Shown in pieces: positions 1-9,669 of a stretch of DNA of 64,000 nucleotides. The notes beneath the pieces are model-generated. The model was given only the letters and a program-made list of their open reading frames with translations. It was not told the DNA's origin and searched no databases. Where the stretch lies: the NCBI RefSeq assembly GCF_004795915.1, contig NZ_CP039253.1:806001-870000 (forward strand). The letters run 5' to 3'. The stretch comes from Rhodococcus sp. PAMC28707 (GTDB lineage Bacteria; Actinomycetota; Actinomycetes; Mycobacteriales; Mycobacteriaceae). Within the stretch, counting starts at the first letter, position 1. Each line of letters starts with the position of its first letter. Both the position numbers and the translations under genes were made by a program.

Positions 1-2
1 TG

Positions 3-368
3 GTCCTCATCCTCGCTGTGGTCTTCGGCCTGTCGACCGACTACGAAGTGTTCTTGATGTCGCGCATGGTCGAGGCGCGCGCAGGCGGGGCTTCGACGGA
101 GGAGGCGGTCGTCATCGGCGCCCAGCGCACCGGAAGAATCGTGACAGCGGCCGCACTCATCCTCATCATCGTCACCGGCGCGTTCACCATCTCCGAATTG
201 TCGATCATGCGGTTCCTGGGGTTCGGTATGATTCTCGCGCTCATCGTCGATGCCACGATCATCCGCATGCTGCTAGTCCCCTCGCTGGTGAAGTTGATGG
301 GTGAGGCGAACTGGTGGGCTCCGGCGTGGATGAAGAAGGTGCACGAGAAGGTGGGTATCGGTCACTGA
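3..368 (+). CDS. MMPL/RND-family transporter, C-terminal fragment
   Basis: The frame is open from the window edge, so only about the last 121 residues are present. It begins in a membrane segment followed by the loop FGLSTDYEVFLMSR, typical of the second half of MMPL transporters, then two further hydrophobic helices (VTAAALILIIVTGAFTISEL and FLGFGMILALIVDATIIRML) and a short cytoplasmic tail ending KVGIGH. MMPL proteins export lipids or other hydrophobic compounds across the actinobacterial inner membrane using the proton gradient. The substrate cannot be told from this fragment. It lies 63 bp upstream of a lipid-type reductase on the same strand. Confidence 0.85.
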   Translation, partial: VLILAVVFGLSTDYEVFLMSRMVEARAGGASTEEAVVIGAQRTGRIVTAAALILIIVTGAFTISELSIMRFLGFGMILALIVDATIIRMLLVPSLVKLMGEANWWAPAWMKKVHEKVGIGH

Positions 369-410
369 GCGCCGCCGGTCACCCTGGTGGGTTCTACCGA
401 CCTGGCCCGT

Positions 411-432
411 CAACTTACTTCAGAGTAAGTTG
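411..432. promoter_or_regulatory. Perfect 9-bp inverted repeat at the start of the reductase gene (operator candidate)
   Basis: CAACTTACT, a 4-base spacer TCAG, then AGTAAGTTG. The right arm ends on the first base of the GTG at 432. No Shine-Dalgarno sequence is visible there, so the gene may be leaderless and the palindrome may sit over its promoter. The size and symmetry suit a TetR-family operator; no regulator gene is next to it in the window. Confidence 0.5.
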
Positions 433-2435
433 TGTCCATGTCGAACTACATTGTCACCGGCGGTACGGGTTTCCTCGGGCAAAATCTGATCCCGCTGCTG
501 CTCGAGCGCGACCCAGCGGCCGAGATTCACGTGTTGGTTCGCCAGAAGTCGATCGGGAAACTCGAACGGCAGGTCGACATGCTCGCCGACAAGACCCGGA
601 TTCACCCGTTGATCGGCGATCTCACCGAACCCGATCTTGGATTGGATGCCATCCCGGACGGCATCGACCACATCGTTCACCTGGGCGCCATCTACGACAT
701 GACCGCCGGTGACGAACAAGCATCGACCAACGTCGAGGGCACCCGTGCGGTGGTGGCACTCGCCGAGCGGACCGGTGCCCGGTTGCACCACATCTCCTCG
801 ATCGCCGTTGCTGGAAATTACGCAGGGACATTCACCGAAGACGACTTCGACAAAGGACAGAGCTTCCCAACCGCGTATCACCGCACCAAGTTCGAATCCG
901 AGAAGGTCGTGCGTGAATCCTCGGTCGATTGGCGCGTCTATCGTCCGTCGGTCGTGCTGGGGCACTCCGAAACCGGGGCGATCGACAAGATCGACGGCCC
1001 ATACTTCTTCTTCCCCCTCTTCGCCGCGTTGGCCACACTGCCTACTGCGCTTCCCATCACGGTTCCGAAGATCGGGGCCACCAATCTGGTGCCGGTCGAT
1101 TACGTCGCCACTGCGATCGTGGAATTGATCCACCGAGGCGAGGACGATCAGCGAGTGTTCCACCTGGTCAATACGCAAGCGCAGTCGATGCACGAGGTGT
1201 ATCGCGCATTCTCCGAGGCCGCAGGTTCGAAAGCGAAGGTCATCGACATTCCCGGGGCCGTTGCTGCCGCCGTCGTAGCACCGAAGGCCAACATCGTCCG
1301 CACCGGACGCAACACTCTCCTGGACAGATTCGGCATACCGCCGGTAGTGCTCGAACATCTCACCTTGCCGACGACCTTCGACTCGGCAGCGACCCAGAAA
1401 GCACTGTCGGGCAGCGGAATCACCCCACCACCACTGGCGACCTACGCAGACCGCCTGTGGCAGCACTGGCGCGCGCACCTGGACCCGAACCGCGCACAGC
1501 GCGACGATCCTCGCGGCCCGCTCTTCGGACGACACGTCATCATCACCGGCGGATCCTCCGGCATCGGAAAGGCGAGTGCCGAAGCTGCAGCACGCAAAGG
1601 TGCGACCGTCATTCTGCTTGCCCGCGGTACCGAACAACTCGACTCCGTCGTGGCGAACATCCGCGCTCGAGGTGGTGATGCCTTCGGATACACCTGCGAC
1701 ATCACGGACACCGAGTCGGTCGAGCAGACCGTGAAAACTATTCTGAGCGAACATGATCACGTGGACATGCTGGTCAACAACGCGGGCCGGTCCATCCGTC
1801 GATCGTTGTACCGCTCCACCGATCGACTGCACGACTTCGAGCGCACCATGGCCGTCAACTACTTCGGCGCTGTTCGCCTAGTCCTGGCACTGCTTCCGCA
1901 CATGCGCGAACGCCGCTTCGGGCACATCGTCAACGTCAGTAGCGCAGCAGTGCTCGGTCACGCTCCTCGATTCGCCGCCTACGTAGCCAGCAAGGCCGCA
2001 CTCGACGGTTTCACCGACGTCGCCGCAGCCGAGACACTCTCCGACGGAATAACATTCACCACGATCCACATGCCACTGGTGGCCACCCCGATGATCACCC
2101 CGACAGGTCCCAGCAATGCCGGCCCGGTGGTGTCACCGGAGAAGGCCGGGGCGATGGTGATTCGGGCGCTCATCCGGAAGCCGAAGCGCATCGACACCCC
2201 ACTCGGCACTCTCGGTCAGGTCGGCAGCATCTTCACCCCGAATATCAAGGACCGCACGATGCATCAGTTCTACCGTCGCTTCCCAGAGTCCGCTGCGTCC
2301 AAGGGCGAGGTTGCACCTACAGAGCCCGCACTCGTTCCACCGGCGTCGCCACCACACGACCCGTCGCGTCCGGGAGCACGAGTTGCCAAGTTGGCGCGTC
2401 GGATCGGCCGGTTGGTGCCGGGTATCTACTGGTGA
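432..2435 (+). CDS. Two-domain SDR protein, probable fatty acyl-CoA reductase
   Basis: A 667-residue fusion. Residues about 1-370 form an extended SDR/reductase domain with the nucleotide motif TGGTGFLG and a YHRTK active-site sequence. Residues about 370-640 form a classical SDR domain with TGGSSGIG, NNAG, a conserved Ser and YVASK. This arrangement is that of the mycobacterial AcrA1/FcrA-type enzymes (Rv3391 in the matching place), which reduce fatty acyl-CoA to aldehyde or alcohol. The start may be GTG 432 or ATG 438; neither has a clear ribosome-binding site. The stop overlaps the convergent gene at 2426 by 10 bp. The substrate is inferred from family and position only. Confidence 0.75.
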   Translation: MSMSNYIVTGGTGFLGQNLIPLLLERDPAAEIHVLVRQKSIGKLERQVDMLADKTRIHPLIGDLTEPDLGLDAIPDGIDHIVHLGAIYDMTAGDEQASTNVEGTRAVVALAERTGARLHHISSIAVAGNYAGTFTEDDFDKGQSFPTAYHRTKFESEKVVRESSVDWRVYRPSVVLGHSETGAIDKIDGPYFFFPLFAALATLPTALPITVPKIGATNLVPVDYVATAIVELIHRGEDDQRVFHLVNTQAQSMHEVYRAFSEAAGSKAKVIDIPGAVAAAVVAPKANIVRTGRNTLLDRFGIPPVVLEHLTLPTTFDSAATQKALSGSGITPPPLATYADRLWQHWRAHLDPNRAQRDDPRGPLFGRHVIITGGSSGIGKASAEAAARKGATVILLARGTEQLDSVVANIRARGGDAFGYTCDITDTESVEQTVKTILSEHDHVDMLVNNAGRSIRRSLYRSTDRLHDFERTMAVNYFGAVRLVLALLPHMRERRFGHIVNVSSAAVLGHAPRFAAYVASKAALDGFTDVAAAETLSDGITFTTIHMPLVATPMITPTGPSNAGPVVSPEKAGAMVIRALIRKPKRIDTPLGTLGQVGSIFTPNIKDRTMHQFYRRFPESAASKGEVAPTEPALVPPASPPHDPSRPGARVAKLARRIGRLVPGIYW

Positions 2436-2947
2436 CCCCCAGCTTTACCCACACCTGCGATTGCTCGACCGAACCCTCCGGCGAGGTACGCGAGAGTTCC
2501 CAGCGCGAGCACCCACTTGGTAACGCTGACCGCAGTCGTGGCGCGAACCACCGAATCGGTGATCTGTTCGCGGTGATCGAGCAGATACAGACCTGCGATG
2601 TTCTCGACGTAGTCACCCGCCGCGGACAGAATCGGAGCTACGGCCAGCACTTTCGCCGTGGTGGGTGTCAGGTCGGTGAGTTCGCCCAGACGCGAAGCCC
2701 CGGCACGCAAAGCCATCGCGTAGATCGCCGGATGGACGAAATCGGGATAGTAGTGACTCCGAAATCGAGCGGTGGCGGCTGCGTCCATGCTGTCGAGGAT
2801 CAGCCGGTATCGGAGTGCCGACCACGCAGTCTGAATCTGTAGAACCCGAGGGCCCGCAGGCCCCAACAGACGCACGATATTGGCTTGAGAGACAGCGAAT
2901 ATCATCGTCCAAGCGATGAGCGGGCGATCCTGCGCCGAAAGTGCCAT
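2426..2947 (-). CDS. Small conserved membrane-associated protein
   Basis: A 173-residue protein of unknown function starting at ATG 2947. It has hydrophobic stretches near residues 10-30, 85-110 and 140-160, including VTKWVLALGTLAYLAGGFG close to the C-terminus, and ends in a glycine-rich tail. I recognise no catalytic motif. It is convergent with the two-domain reductase and overlaps its 3' end by 10 bp. The alpha/beta hydrolase gene (2971-3729) lies upstream on the same strand, 23 bp away, so the two may be co-transcribed. Confidence 0.55.
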   Translation of the reverse strand: MALSAQDRPLIAWTMIFAVSQANIVRLLGPAGPRVLQIQTAWSALRYRLILDSMDAAATARFRSHYYPDFVHPAIYAMALRAGASRLGELTDLTPTTAKVLAVAPILSAAGDYVENIAGLYLLDHREQITDSVVRATTAVSVTKWVLALGTLAYLAGGFGRAIAGVGKAGGHQ

Positions 2948-2970
2948 CTGCAGATACTAGAGCGCGAGAA

Positions 2971-3729
2971 TCAGATTCGATCACGCATCAGGAATGGGAG
3001 CACGACGCTCTCGAATGACTGGTAGTCATCACGATGGATGCTGTGACCGGTCTCGAATGCCACAACCTGACACGAGCGGATCTCACCGGTGAGAATGGCG
3101 AGCCTGTCGGCATCGACCATCCCGCCCGGGCCACCGCGAAGCACGAGTGTCGAGGCAGTGATGTCCGGCAACCGGGACCACCACTGAGCGTTGGGTCGGC
3201 GAAACTGAGCAAGAGCAGGTTTGGTCATCGAACGGTCGAATGCGAAGACAGCGCGCGGATGCCTGATGATGCTGGAACCCGCGTGCCAGAGTTCGGTGAT
3301 GGTGGGCAGGCGGCCGGTGAGCGACGGTGGCGCATCTCCCGGCCGAATCGGAATAGGCATCTCCTCGACTACGAGGGACCGAACCGATGCGGGGCGCTGC
3401 TGCGCCACCACCGACACTGCGTATGCGCCCAATGAATGCCCGACCAGATCTACCTGCGCGAGCCCGAGATGGTCGAGCACAGCCGCCACATCGCCGCCGA
3501 AAGCGTCGAAAGAGTAGTCGTCGGTGTGTGCACTGCGTCCGTGTCCGCGCAGATCGACCGTGACGACGCGACGACCCGCATCGGTGAGTGCGTCGGCGAA
3601 ACGGTCCCAGGTGCTGCTGTCACCGCCCATGCCGTGCACCAACACGGTAGGAACAGGATCGGCTCCACCGAAATCTCGGTAGGCGATGTCGACGCCGGCC
3701 ACATCGAGTAATTCCACGTCGATACTCAC
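2971..3729 (-). CDS. Alpha/beta-hydrolase fold protein
   Basis: Starting at GTG 3729 (VSIDVELLDVAGVDIAYRD) the product is 252 residues. It shows the oxyanion-hole motif VHGMGG, the nucleophile elbow GHSLGA and a C-terminal GHSIHRDD histidine, so the Ser-His-acid triad is present. The open frame extends upstream to 3993, but that part overlaps imuB antisense-free coding on the same strand and has no hydrolase character, so I reject the longer start. The gene follows imuB by 31 bp. The substrate is unknown. Confidence 0.75.
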   Translation of the reverse strand: MSIDVELLDVAGVDIAYRDFGGADPVPTVLVHGMGGDSSTWDRFADALTDAGRRVVTVDLRGHGRSAHTDDYSFDAFGGDVAAVLDHLGLAQVDLVGHSLGAYAVSVVAQQRPASVRSLVVEEMPIPIRPGDAPPSLTGRLPTITELWHAGSSIIRHPRAVFAFDRSMTKPALAQFRRPNAQWWSRLPDITASTLVLRGGPGGMVDADRLAILTGEIRSCQVVAFETGHSIHRDDYQSFESVVLPFLMRDRI

Positions 3730-3760
3730 AGTCCCGAGAGTAGCCGCGCTCTCTTCCACC

Positions 3761-5314
3761 TCATTCGTAGATGCCTTCGACTCGCCAAACACTTCTCTCG
3801 TACACCAACAGCAGAGCGCGGTTCTCCTCGAGAAGCACCTGCACACGCGCACCTCGCGCACCCACGACCGGATCCCACCAACGCTCGTCGAGGGACCACG
3901 GGCCGGCCCATCCGTGCAGGGTCCACTTCTTGCTACCCCACCGAAGCCCCACGGGTGCCGTGTCGAAACCACCTCGATCGGTGACGTGTACACAGTTGCC
4001 CCCGTCGTCTTCCAGAGCGACCTCCGGACGTGTCTGCATCACTGCCGCAGGAGCCGGATGTGGCAACCGGCCCGGCCACGGGGCAGCGGGGTCCAGCAGC
4101 GGAACCAGCTCATCGCCGAGCGAACGAAGCGTCACTCGCTCCACCGGCCCACGTCCCCCGCTGAGTACCCCGACCTTGACCGCATCACCACCGAGGAGAC
4201 CTTGCACTCGTACCAGCGCCCGCCGAGCACGCTCGTCCTCGTCGCCGACACTTCCCCACAAGCCCAGCTGCAGCTCACCTGCCGCAACGACCTCTACCGG
4301 TTCGAGCCTCAGAAGAATGATTCCTGCCGTCGGCCGACTCTCGCTGCGCCCGGTGAGCCACCCGTCCAATTGCCACCGCACCCGATCTGCTGTTCCCTCC
4401 GGAGTCAGCGGCTCGGCGCACCGCCAGATACGTGAGAGATTCTCACCGTTTCCGGTGGAAGCATGAACGAGGAGACGGGTGCAGGCCACGGCCGCCGCGG
4501 CAAGCGTGCGGTGCAGCTTCTCGGCCATACCTCGGCCGGCGAACGCAGCGGCGTCGACGCGATCGATAGGCGGGTCGCAGCGGTGTTCCACGTTCAGATC
4601 GGGTGGCAGCGCACGCGCCGACGGTGGACGCTCCGGCTCACCTCGCGCACTGCGGTGAGCGAGAACCGCATCGGACCCGAACCGGGACGCCACCTCCCCT
4701 GGCATGAGCGCCGCGAAATCGCCGATAGTTCGTAAACCCAAGCGAAGCAACAGGTCTATCAGCTCTCCACGGTCCGCGGCGGCAAGACTCGGCTCCGCTG
4801 CCAGCTCGGCAACCGGGAGTGGAGAGAGGAAACGCGCAGCCCCGCCCCGCGGGACGACTGCCGCATGACGAGCTGCAATGACGGCCGTCGTCAACTCGTC
4901 GGCGATTCCGATCTGGCATTCCACCCCTGCACCCGAAGCCTGATCGATCAATCTTTCGGCAGCTTTGTGCTCCGACCCGAAGTATCGACTCACCCCACGC
5001 GCACTCAGAATCAACAACCCTGGACGCAACACCTCCACACCTGGCGCGACAGCATCGATGGCCGCTGCGACCGGCTCGAACAAGCGCCCATCCCTATCCG
5101 AATCTGCCGTTGCCACATACACATCCGGACATCGCGCCTGTGCTTCACGACGCCGTAAGCCTCGGCGGACCCCTGCCGCTCGTGCCGGTGCCGAGCATGC
5201 AATCACCCGATTGGCCGAGGTGACCACCACAGGATGAGTCGCCGGCAGATCGGCCACCGCTGCAGCTGCGACAGCAGGCCAGTCCGGACACCACAGCGCT
5301 AAGACGCGGCTCAT
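3761..5314 (-). CDS. imuB: ImuB, Y-family polymerase-like mutasome protein
   Basis: A 517-residue protein starting at ATG 5314, whose ATGA overlaps the imuA' stop. The N-terminal part ([19 protein letters not shown]) has the Y-family fold pattern but lacks the usual catalytic carboxylates, as known for ImuB. Near residue 355 lies QLGLWG, matching the beta-clamp-binding motif of mycobacterial ImuB. In mycobacteria ImuB is the hub that brings ImuA' and the polymerase DnaE2 to the clamp for error-prone translesion synthesis. dnaE2 is not in this window. Expression is probably SOS-controlled through the LexA box at 6302. Confidence 0.9.
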   Translation of the reverse strand: MSRVLALWCPDWPAVAAAAVADLPATHPVVVTSANRVIACSAPARAAGVRRGLRRREAQARCPDVYVATADSDRDGRLFEPVAAAIDAVAPGVEVLRPGLLILSARGVSRYFGSEHKAAERLIDQASGAGVECQIGIADELTTAVIAARHAAVVPRGGAARFLSPLPVAELAAEPSLAAADRGELIDLLLRLGLRTIGDFAALMPGEVASRFGSDAVLAHRSARGEPERPPSARALPPDLNVEHRCDPPIDRVDAAAFAGRGMAEKLHRTLAAAAVACTRLLVHASTGNGENLSRIWRCAEPLTPEGTADRVRWQLDGWLTGRSESRPTAGIILLRLEPVEVVAAGELQLGLWGSVGDEDERARRALVRVQGLLGGDAVKVGVLSGGRGPVERVTLRSLGDELVPLLDPAAPWPGRLPHPAPAAVMQTRPEVALEDDGGNCVHVTDRGGFDTAPVGLRWGSKKWTLHGWAGPWSLDERWWDPVVGARGARVQVLLEENRALLLVYERSVWRVEGIYE

Positions 5315-6228
5315 GCCAGGACCGCAAGATCCGCCTCGGCACTTCCGTTGACTGTCGTACTGTCGACCTGCGCTGCGACCGACCATTCGATACGGCCGCG
5401 CTCGAGACGAAGATCGAAGCACGTACTACGCGGCCGCATCGCTTTGCCCTGCGCACGTACCTCCAACTGCAGATTCCGTAAACGCCCACGCCCCGAGCGA
5501 ACTCCGGTGCCGAATCCGTTGTAGCTGCGCACCTCCGCATCCAGACGTAACTCCACGCCATCCCAGTGGCCGTCGGTAACCAGAAGCGTCGACCCTTTAC
5601 TGCGCGCCCGTGCGACAACCGCACGCGCACGCGAGGGAGGCACCGAACGACCGCCGAGACCGAGCACGACGAGGTCGAGTCCGTCCAACAGAATCGCCGC
5701 TACCTCGACCGGATCTTCCCCCGGATCGGGTACGACGGCCAATCTCCGCAGTTCTGCGCCCATCTCGACAGCGGCGAGCAAACCGAACCGCGGTTGCCCC
5801 ACCACTGCGACATGCCCACCCGACGCGGTGACCGCAGCCACCATGCCGAGCAGCAGCGAACCTGCACCCGATACCGCTGCGACGGACCCGCGAGCCAAGC
5901 CGCCGTACGGGAGCATGGTTGCCAGTGCCGGAGGGACCGCCAGTACCGCTTTGCTTCGCACAGGGTCAGCTTTGCTTCGCACAGGGTCAACCGCCCGCGG
6001 GACAGATGATGCCGGCTCGACGCGGGGCCGGATGACGGGTTCGATAGGTTGCCGGACCGAGCGGGTCTCGCCACGTGCCGGAACCGATGCCATGCGTCGC
6101 CTCAGATGCTCGACGCGTTCGGACAACGTCATCTCCGACAGGGATGCTTCGGACTGGGATACCTCAGACTGGGACAACTCGGATGAGGAGCCGGTAGCAC
6201 TCATGGAAGCACCGGTAGAAAAAGTCAT
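5311..6228 (-). CDS. imuA: ImuA', mutasome accessory protein
   Basis: A 305-residue RecA-like protein directly upstream of imuB, with a 4-bp overlap. The core is around residues 100-290 ([21 protein letters not shown] onward); the Walker-type loop is degenerate. The N-terminal 90 residues look disordered and contain short repeats: SQSE-type repeats near residues 18-35 and an exact 21-bp tandem duplication giving DPVRSKA twice. In mycobacteria ImuA' works with ImuB and DnaE2 in damage-induced mutagenesis. ATG 6228 and ATG 6204 are both possible starts. Confidence 0.88.
   Translation of the reverse strand: MTFSTGASMSATGSSSELSQSEVSQSEASLSEMTLSERVEHLRRRMASVPARGETRSVRQPIEPVIRPRVEPASSVPRAVDPVRSKADPVRSKAVLAVPPALATMLPYGGLARGSVAAVSGAGSLLLGMVAAVTASGGHVAVVGQPRFGLLAAVEMGAELRRLAVVPDPGEDPVEVAAILLDGLDLVVLGLGGRSVPPSRARAVVARARSKGSTLLVTDGHWDGVELRLDAEVRSYNGFGTGVRSGRGRLRNLQLEVRAQGKAMRPRSTCFDLRLERGRIEWSVAAQVDSTTVNGSAEADLAVLA
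5948..5989. repeat. 21-bp perfect tandem duplication inside imuA'
   Basis: Two identical 21-bp units (5948-5968 and 5969-5989) encode DPVRSKA twice on the minus strand. The copy change is in frame and lies in the low-complexity linker, so it probably varies in number without harming the protein. Confidence 0.9.
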
Positions 6229-6301
6229 GCGTACTCCCCGGAAATTGGCGAAAAAAAGTACACTCGAACCAGCCCTCGGGGCAGCGGGGAAGTCTTACCC
6301 T

Positions 6302-6317
6302 TCGAACATATTTTCGA
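6302..6317. promoter_or_regulatory. LexA (SOS) box upstream of imuA'-imuB
   Basis: TCGAAC-ATAT-TTTCGA, one mismatch from the actinobacterial SOS consensus TCGAAC-N4-GTTCGA. It is 74 bp upstream of the imuA' ATG, in the gap divergent to the kinase gene. It predicts DNA-damage induction of imuA'-imuB. Confidence 0.85.
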
Positions 6318-6440
6318 ATTCCTATCCAGTAAAGCCGCTGCGGCGATCCACGTCAAGACGGATACGAAAGCCCAGGTGGAGGGGTCGACAACGGACTGCC
6401 GACAGCGCTGTCGGCACGGACGTCGATAGTCAACTAACCT

Positions 6441-7664
6441 GTGATCGTGACCGAGAAGCAGCGCACCGTCAGGGTCGTCGGACCCGACTTCCTACTCGCA
6501 GGCAGGTACCGACTCGCGTACAAGCTGGGTGGGGGCGGAATGGGCGCGGTCTGGCTCGCTCAGGACACGCTGCTCGACCGGAAAGTGGCTGTCAAACAAG
6601 TCACGTCCACTGCCCGCCTCAGTGAGCGCGCTGCACGCGAAGTGCGCAATCGGGCCATGCGTGAAGGCAGGATCGCAGCGCGATTGTCGAGTCTGCACGC
6701 CATCTCCATGCACGACGTCGCGATCGAAGACGGCGAGCCCTGGCTCGTGATGGAATACATGCCGTCGAGGAGCCTCGCACAGGCACTCAACACCGCCGAA
6801 ACACTGCCACCGTACGAAGTTGCGCAGATCGGCGCTCAAGTCGCCGACGCACTCACCGAAGCACATGAGGCCGGTATCGTCCATCGTGACATCAAACCGG
6901 GCAACATTCTGATTGCCGACCGTGGACGCACCCTCGGTGTCGTCAAGATCAGCGACTTCGGCATCTCGCGCGCCAAAGGTGATGTCGAAGAGTCGGATTC
7001 GAGTGTCATCACCGGAACTCCGGCCTATTTCGCTCCAGAAGTGGCCCGGGGACAGGATCCCACCGAAGCAAGTGACGTCTTCTCTCTCGGAGCGACGCTC
7101 TATACCGCGATCGAAGGCAAGCCGCCGTTCGACATCGACCAAGACTCCATTGCGCTGCTGCATCGCGTGGCCAAGGGACAGATAATTCCACCCACTCGAT
7201 GCGGTGACCTGACCGAGCCATTGCTGCACATGCTCGAACCCGATCCTGCTCGCAGGCCGACCATGGCTCAGGCACGCGACGAGATCATTCGACATGCGAT
7301 CAGCGGCCGGGCAAACATCGCCGGGCTACGTGGAGTCCCGGTAACCTCGACCAGCGGGGTCGTTCCTGCCTGGGCTCATCGCTCCACCCCGGTATCGGAA
7401 TCGCGGCGCCCTTCGCGAGAATTCGGAAACACCATTGCCGGCCTGCCTGCCGTTCGTTTCAGCGAACAAACCGATGGACAGACACCGGCGCCGTACGCTC
7501 CACCACCATTCGATCCGCCGCGGAAGAAGAACCCACTCGAGGTGGTACTCGATCGCATCGACGACATAGTCGACGACCGGATCGACGTCCCGCCCGAGGC
7601 CGTCCTTGCTGCGTTGATCATCACCGTAGGACTAGTGATCGTGCTGATCATCGCCCTACTCTGA
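6441..7664 (+). CDS. Membrane-anchored Ser/Thr protein kinase
   Basis: A 407-residue Hanks-type kinase. It has a glycine loop (LGGGGMG, residues 29-35), the VAVK lysine at 52, catalytic HRDIKPGN (148-155) and DFG (172-174). A linker rich in Ser/Pro follows from about 285, and a single C-terminal transmembrane helix (AALIITVGLVIVLIIALL) ends the protein, with almost nothing beyond it. It therefore lacks the PASTA or other sensor domain seen in PknB. GTG 6441 or GTG 6447 can start it. It is convergent with the response regulator gene, 8 bp away. Confidence 0.88.
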   Translation: MIVTEKQRTVRVVGPDFLLAGRYRLAYKLGGGGMGAVWLAQDTLLDRKVAVKQVTSTARLSERAAREVRNRAMREGRIAARLSSLHAISMHDVAIEDGEPWLVMEYMPSRSLAQALNTAETLPPYEVAQIGAQVADALTEAHEAGIVHRDIKPGNILIADRGRTLGVVKISDFGISRAKGDVEESDSSVITGTPAYFAPEVARGQDPTEASDVFSLGATLYTAIEGKPPFDIDQDSIALLHRVAKGQIIPPTRCGDLTEPLLHMLEPDPARRPTMAQARDEIIRHAISGRANIAGLRGVPVTSTSGVVPAWAHRSTPVSESRRPSREFGNTIAGLPAVRFSEQTDGQTPAPYAPPPFDPPRKKNPLEVVLDRIDDIVDDRIDVPPEAVLAALIITVGLVIVLIIALL

Positions 7665-7672
7665 AAAAACGA

Positions 7673-8320
7673 TCAATCGATACTTCGCTTGTGAGCCCAC
7701 CTGGTCAACGCGTTGCGATTGGACTGTTGCGTCTTGCGCAGCACGTTCGAAGCATGCGTCTCGACGGTCTTCACCGAGATGAACAGGTCCTCGGCGATCT
7801 CTCGGTAGGTATAGCCGCGCGCCAGCAGACGCAGAACTTCGAGTTCGCGAGGGGTGAGTGAATCGAGTTCCGGATCGAGTGGCGGTTCGGGGACACTCGA
7901 CTTACCCGTGAACGAGTCGAGTACGAAGCCCGCGAGACGCGGGGAGAACACGGCGTCTCCACCGGCAACGCGTCGTACCCCATCGGCGAGTTCGGACCCC
8001 GAGATCGTCTTCGTGACATAACCCCGCGCACCTGCACGGATGACGGCGATGACGTCTTCGGCTGTGTCGGAGACCGACAACGCCAGACAGACGGGACCAG
8101 CGGTGATGCGTCCGAGAACGGCGACGCCGCCGCCATCTGGCATATGGACGTCGAGCAGCACGACATCGGGCTTCGTCGACTCGATGCCGGCGACCGCGTC
8201 GGCCACCCCGCCCGCTTCACCGACGACCTCGATGTCACTTTCCCGACCCAGCTCGGTGCGAACTCCGGAACGAAACACTGCATGATCGTCGACGAGAAAG
8301 ACACGAAAGGTGTCGGTCAC
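7673..8320 (-). CDS. NarL/LuxR-family response regulator
   Basis: 215 residues: receiver domain (residues 5-120) with acidic pair DD11-12, phospho-acceptor D57 in VVLLDVHMP and a conserved KT near 104, then a LuxR-type helix-turn-helix (about 148-210, LTPRELEVLRLLARGYTYREIAE). Its start overlaps the stop of the histidine kinase gene by 4 bp, so they form one operon. By position and partner it corresponds to the EsrR-type regulator that acts in envelope stress in Corynebacterium. Confidence 0.9.
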   Translation of the reverse strand: MTDTFRVFLVDDHAVFRSGVRTELGRESDIEVVGEAGGVADAVAGIESTKPDVVLLDVHMPDGGGVAVLGRITAGPVCLALSVSDTAEDVIAVIRAGARGYVTKTISGSELADGVRRVAGGDAVFSPRLAGFVLDSFTGKSSVPEPPLDPELDSLTPRELEVLRLLARGYTYREIAEDLFISVKTVETHASNVLRKTQQSNRNALTRWAHKRSID

Positions 8321-9651
8321 CTGGGCTGCTCCTGCGGTGTCGGTTGGCGTATCGGCTCGGTCCGGCCGTTCTTCGAAGAGGTTGTCGAGAGGTGCTCGCG
8401 GGGCATGAGAATGCGAACTTCGGTTCCCTTCCCCACACTCGAGCGTATCGAGACTTCACCGCCGCGTCGCTCGATTCTTCCCCGAATCGACTTGGCGAGT
8501 CCCTGACGGTCCATCGTTACGAGGTTCTCGTCGAATCCGCTGCCGCGATCACGAACGAACACGGTAACCCGCTCGGGCTCGGTCTCGGCGAACAAGTCGA
8601 TGTTGACTTCGCCCGAGTGCTTCGCAGCATTGACCAGGGCCTCGCGAGTCGCGCCGAGCAGCGCGGTGAAATGCTCTCGGGGCAAACCTGAATCGGAATC
8701 TTCGAGCTCCAGCTGCACATCGCCGACGGTGATGGGACGCACCGTGACGCCGTACTGGTCCTCGACCTCACCCGAGATCGTCTTCAAAGCCTCCGCGAGG
8801 CTCGTGTGGTCGACGTCGCGATCTTCGAACAACCACTTGCGCAGTTCGCGCTCCTGCCCGCGTGCCAACCGCATTACTTCCTGCGGATGATCGGACTGCT
8901 TCTGTATCAGCGCCAGCGTCTGCAACACCGAGTCGTGCAGGTGAGAGGCAATTTCTTCGCGTTCGTCGTTGCGGATACGAGCAGACCTTTCGGCGTTGAG
9001 CGCACGCCACATCCGCAGCCAGACCGGAACTGTCAGCAGCGCGGCACCGACCAGAGTGACGATCACTGCCAGCAACGACGAGCGCACCGAGGCCAAGTCG
9101 ACACGAGCCAAGACGACGACACCGAGTCCGAGGACGATCAGCGTCGCGCCGCCGACCACACGTGCCCAACTGAGCACCGTCGGATTTTTCGGCATCCCGA
9201 GAATCGAACGCGGTCCCTCGGAATCGAATTCACGCCAGACCAGCGCCGCGCCGACGACGACGACCACTATCGGGGCGAGGACCGCCGCAGCAGTTCCGTC
9301 GAGCAGCCACGCCAACCCGGCAGCCAACCCGAGCCCGATGGCGGCGAGTCCGAAGGCCCTCTGTCGTTCGTTGCTGCTCGGACGATCCACGTCCGTTCCG
9401 ACCGGGCTGAAAATCCACAGGAGGCCGTACGCGAGGATTCCCGCCCCCGCCATGATCGCCAGCAATGCAAATGCAACGCGGACTTTGAACACGTCCACCC
9501 CGAGATGGTCTGCAACACCACCTGCGACTCCGCCCACTATGCGTCCACCGCCACGCCGATGAAACTTGGCGGGTTCGTAGCTTCCGACGGAAGCGGGCGG
9601 GTCGACAGGGTGCACGATTCGATCCTGACACGAATCGACCATCCCGCGCAT
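8317..9651 (-). CDS. PspC-domain sensor histidine kinase
   Basis: 444 residues, ATG 9651 with GGGGAG seven bases upstream. Residues 28-85 form a PspC domain (FHRRGGGRIVGGVAGGVADH and one membrane helix), followed by three to four more membrane helices (about 100-215). The HisKA_3 motif REEIASHLHDSVLQTL puts the phosphorylated His at 239; an HATPase domain with NAAKHSG and DRGSGFD follows. PspC kinases sense envelope damage. Together with the facing PspC protein at 10486 it resembles the EsrISR system found next to guaA in Corynebacterium glutamicum. Confidence 0.88.
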   Translation of the reverse strand: MRGMVDSCQDRIVHPVDPPASVGSYEPAKFHRRGGGRIVGGVAGGVADHLGVDVFKVRVAFALLAIMAGAGILAYGLLWIFSPVGTDVDRPSSNERQRAFGLAAIGLGLAAGLAWLLDGTAAAVLAPIVVVVVGAALVWREFDSEGPRSILGMPKNPTVLSWARVVGGATLIVLGLGVVVLARVDLASVRSSLLAVIVTLVGAALLTVPVWLRMWRALNAERSARIRNDEREEIASHLHDSVLQTLALIQKQSDHPQEVMRLARGQERELRKWLFEDRDVDHTSLAEALKTISGEVEDQYGVTVRPITVGDVQLELEDSDSGLPREHFTALLGATREALVNAAKHSGEVNIDLFAETEPERVTVFVRDRGSGFDENLVTMDRQGLAKSIRGRIERRGGEVSIRSSVGKGTEVRILMPREHLSTTSSKNGRTEPIRQPTPQEQPR

Positions 9652-9669
9652 CAGGGTCTCCCCTGATCT

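Noticed and set aside
420-1832. 470-codon open frame on the minus strand across the reductase gene
   Set aside because: It is the antisense frame of a well-supported SDR protein; the translation is low-complexity and Arg/Gly/Asp-rich with no motif, as usual in GC-rich DNA.
6492-7295. 267-codon antisense frame over the Ser/Thr kinase
   Set aside because: The kinase on the plus strand has every catalytic motif; the antisense product has none.
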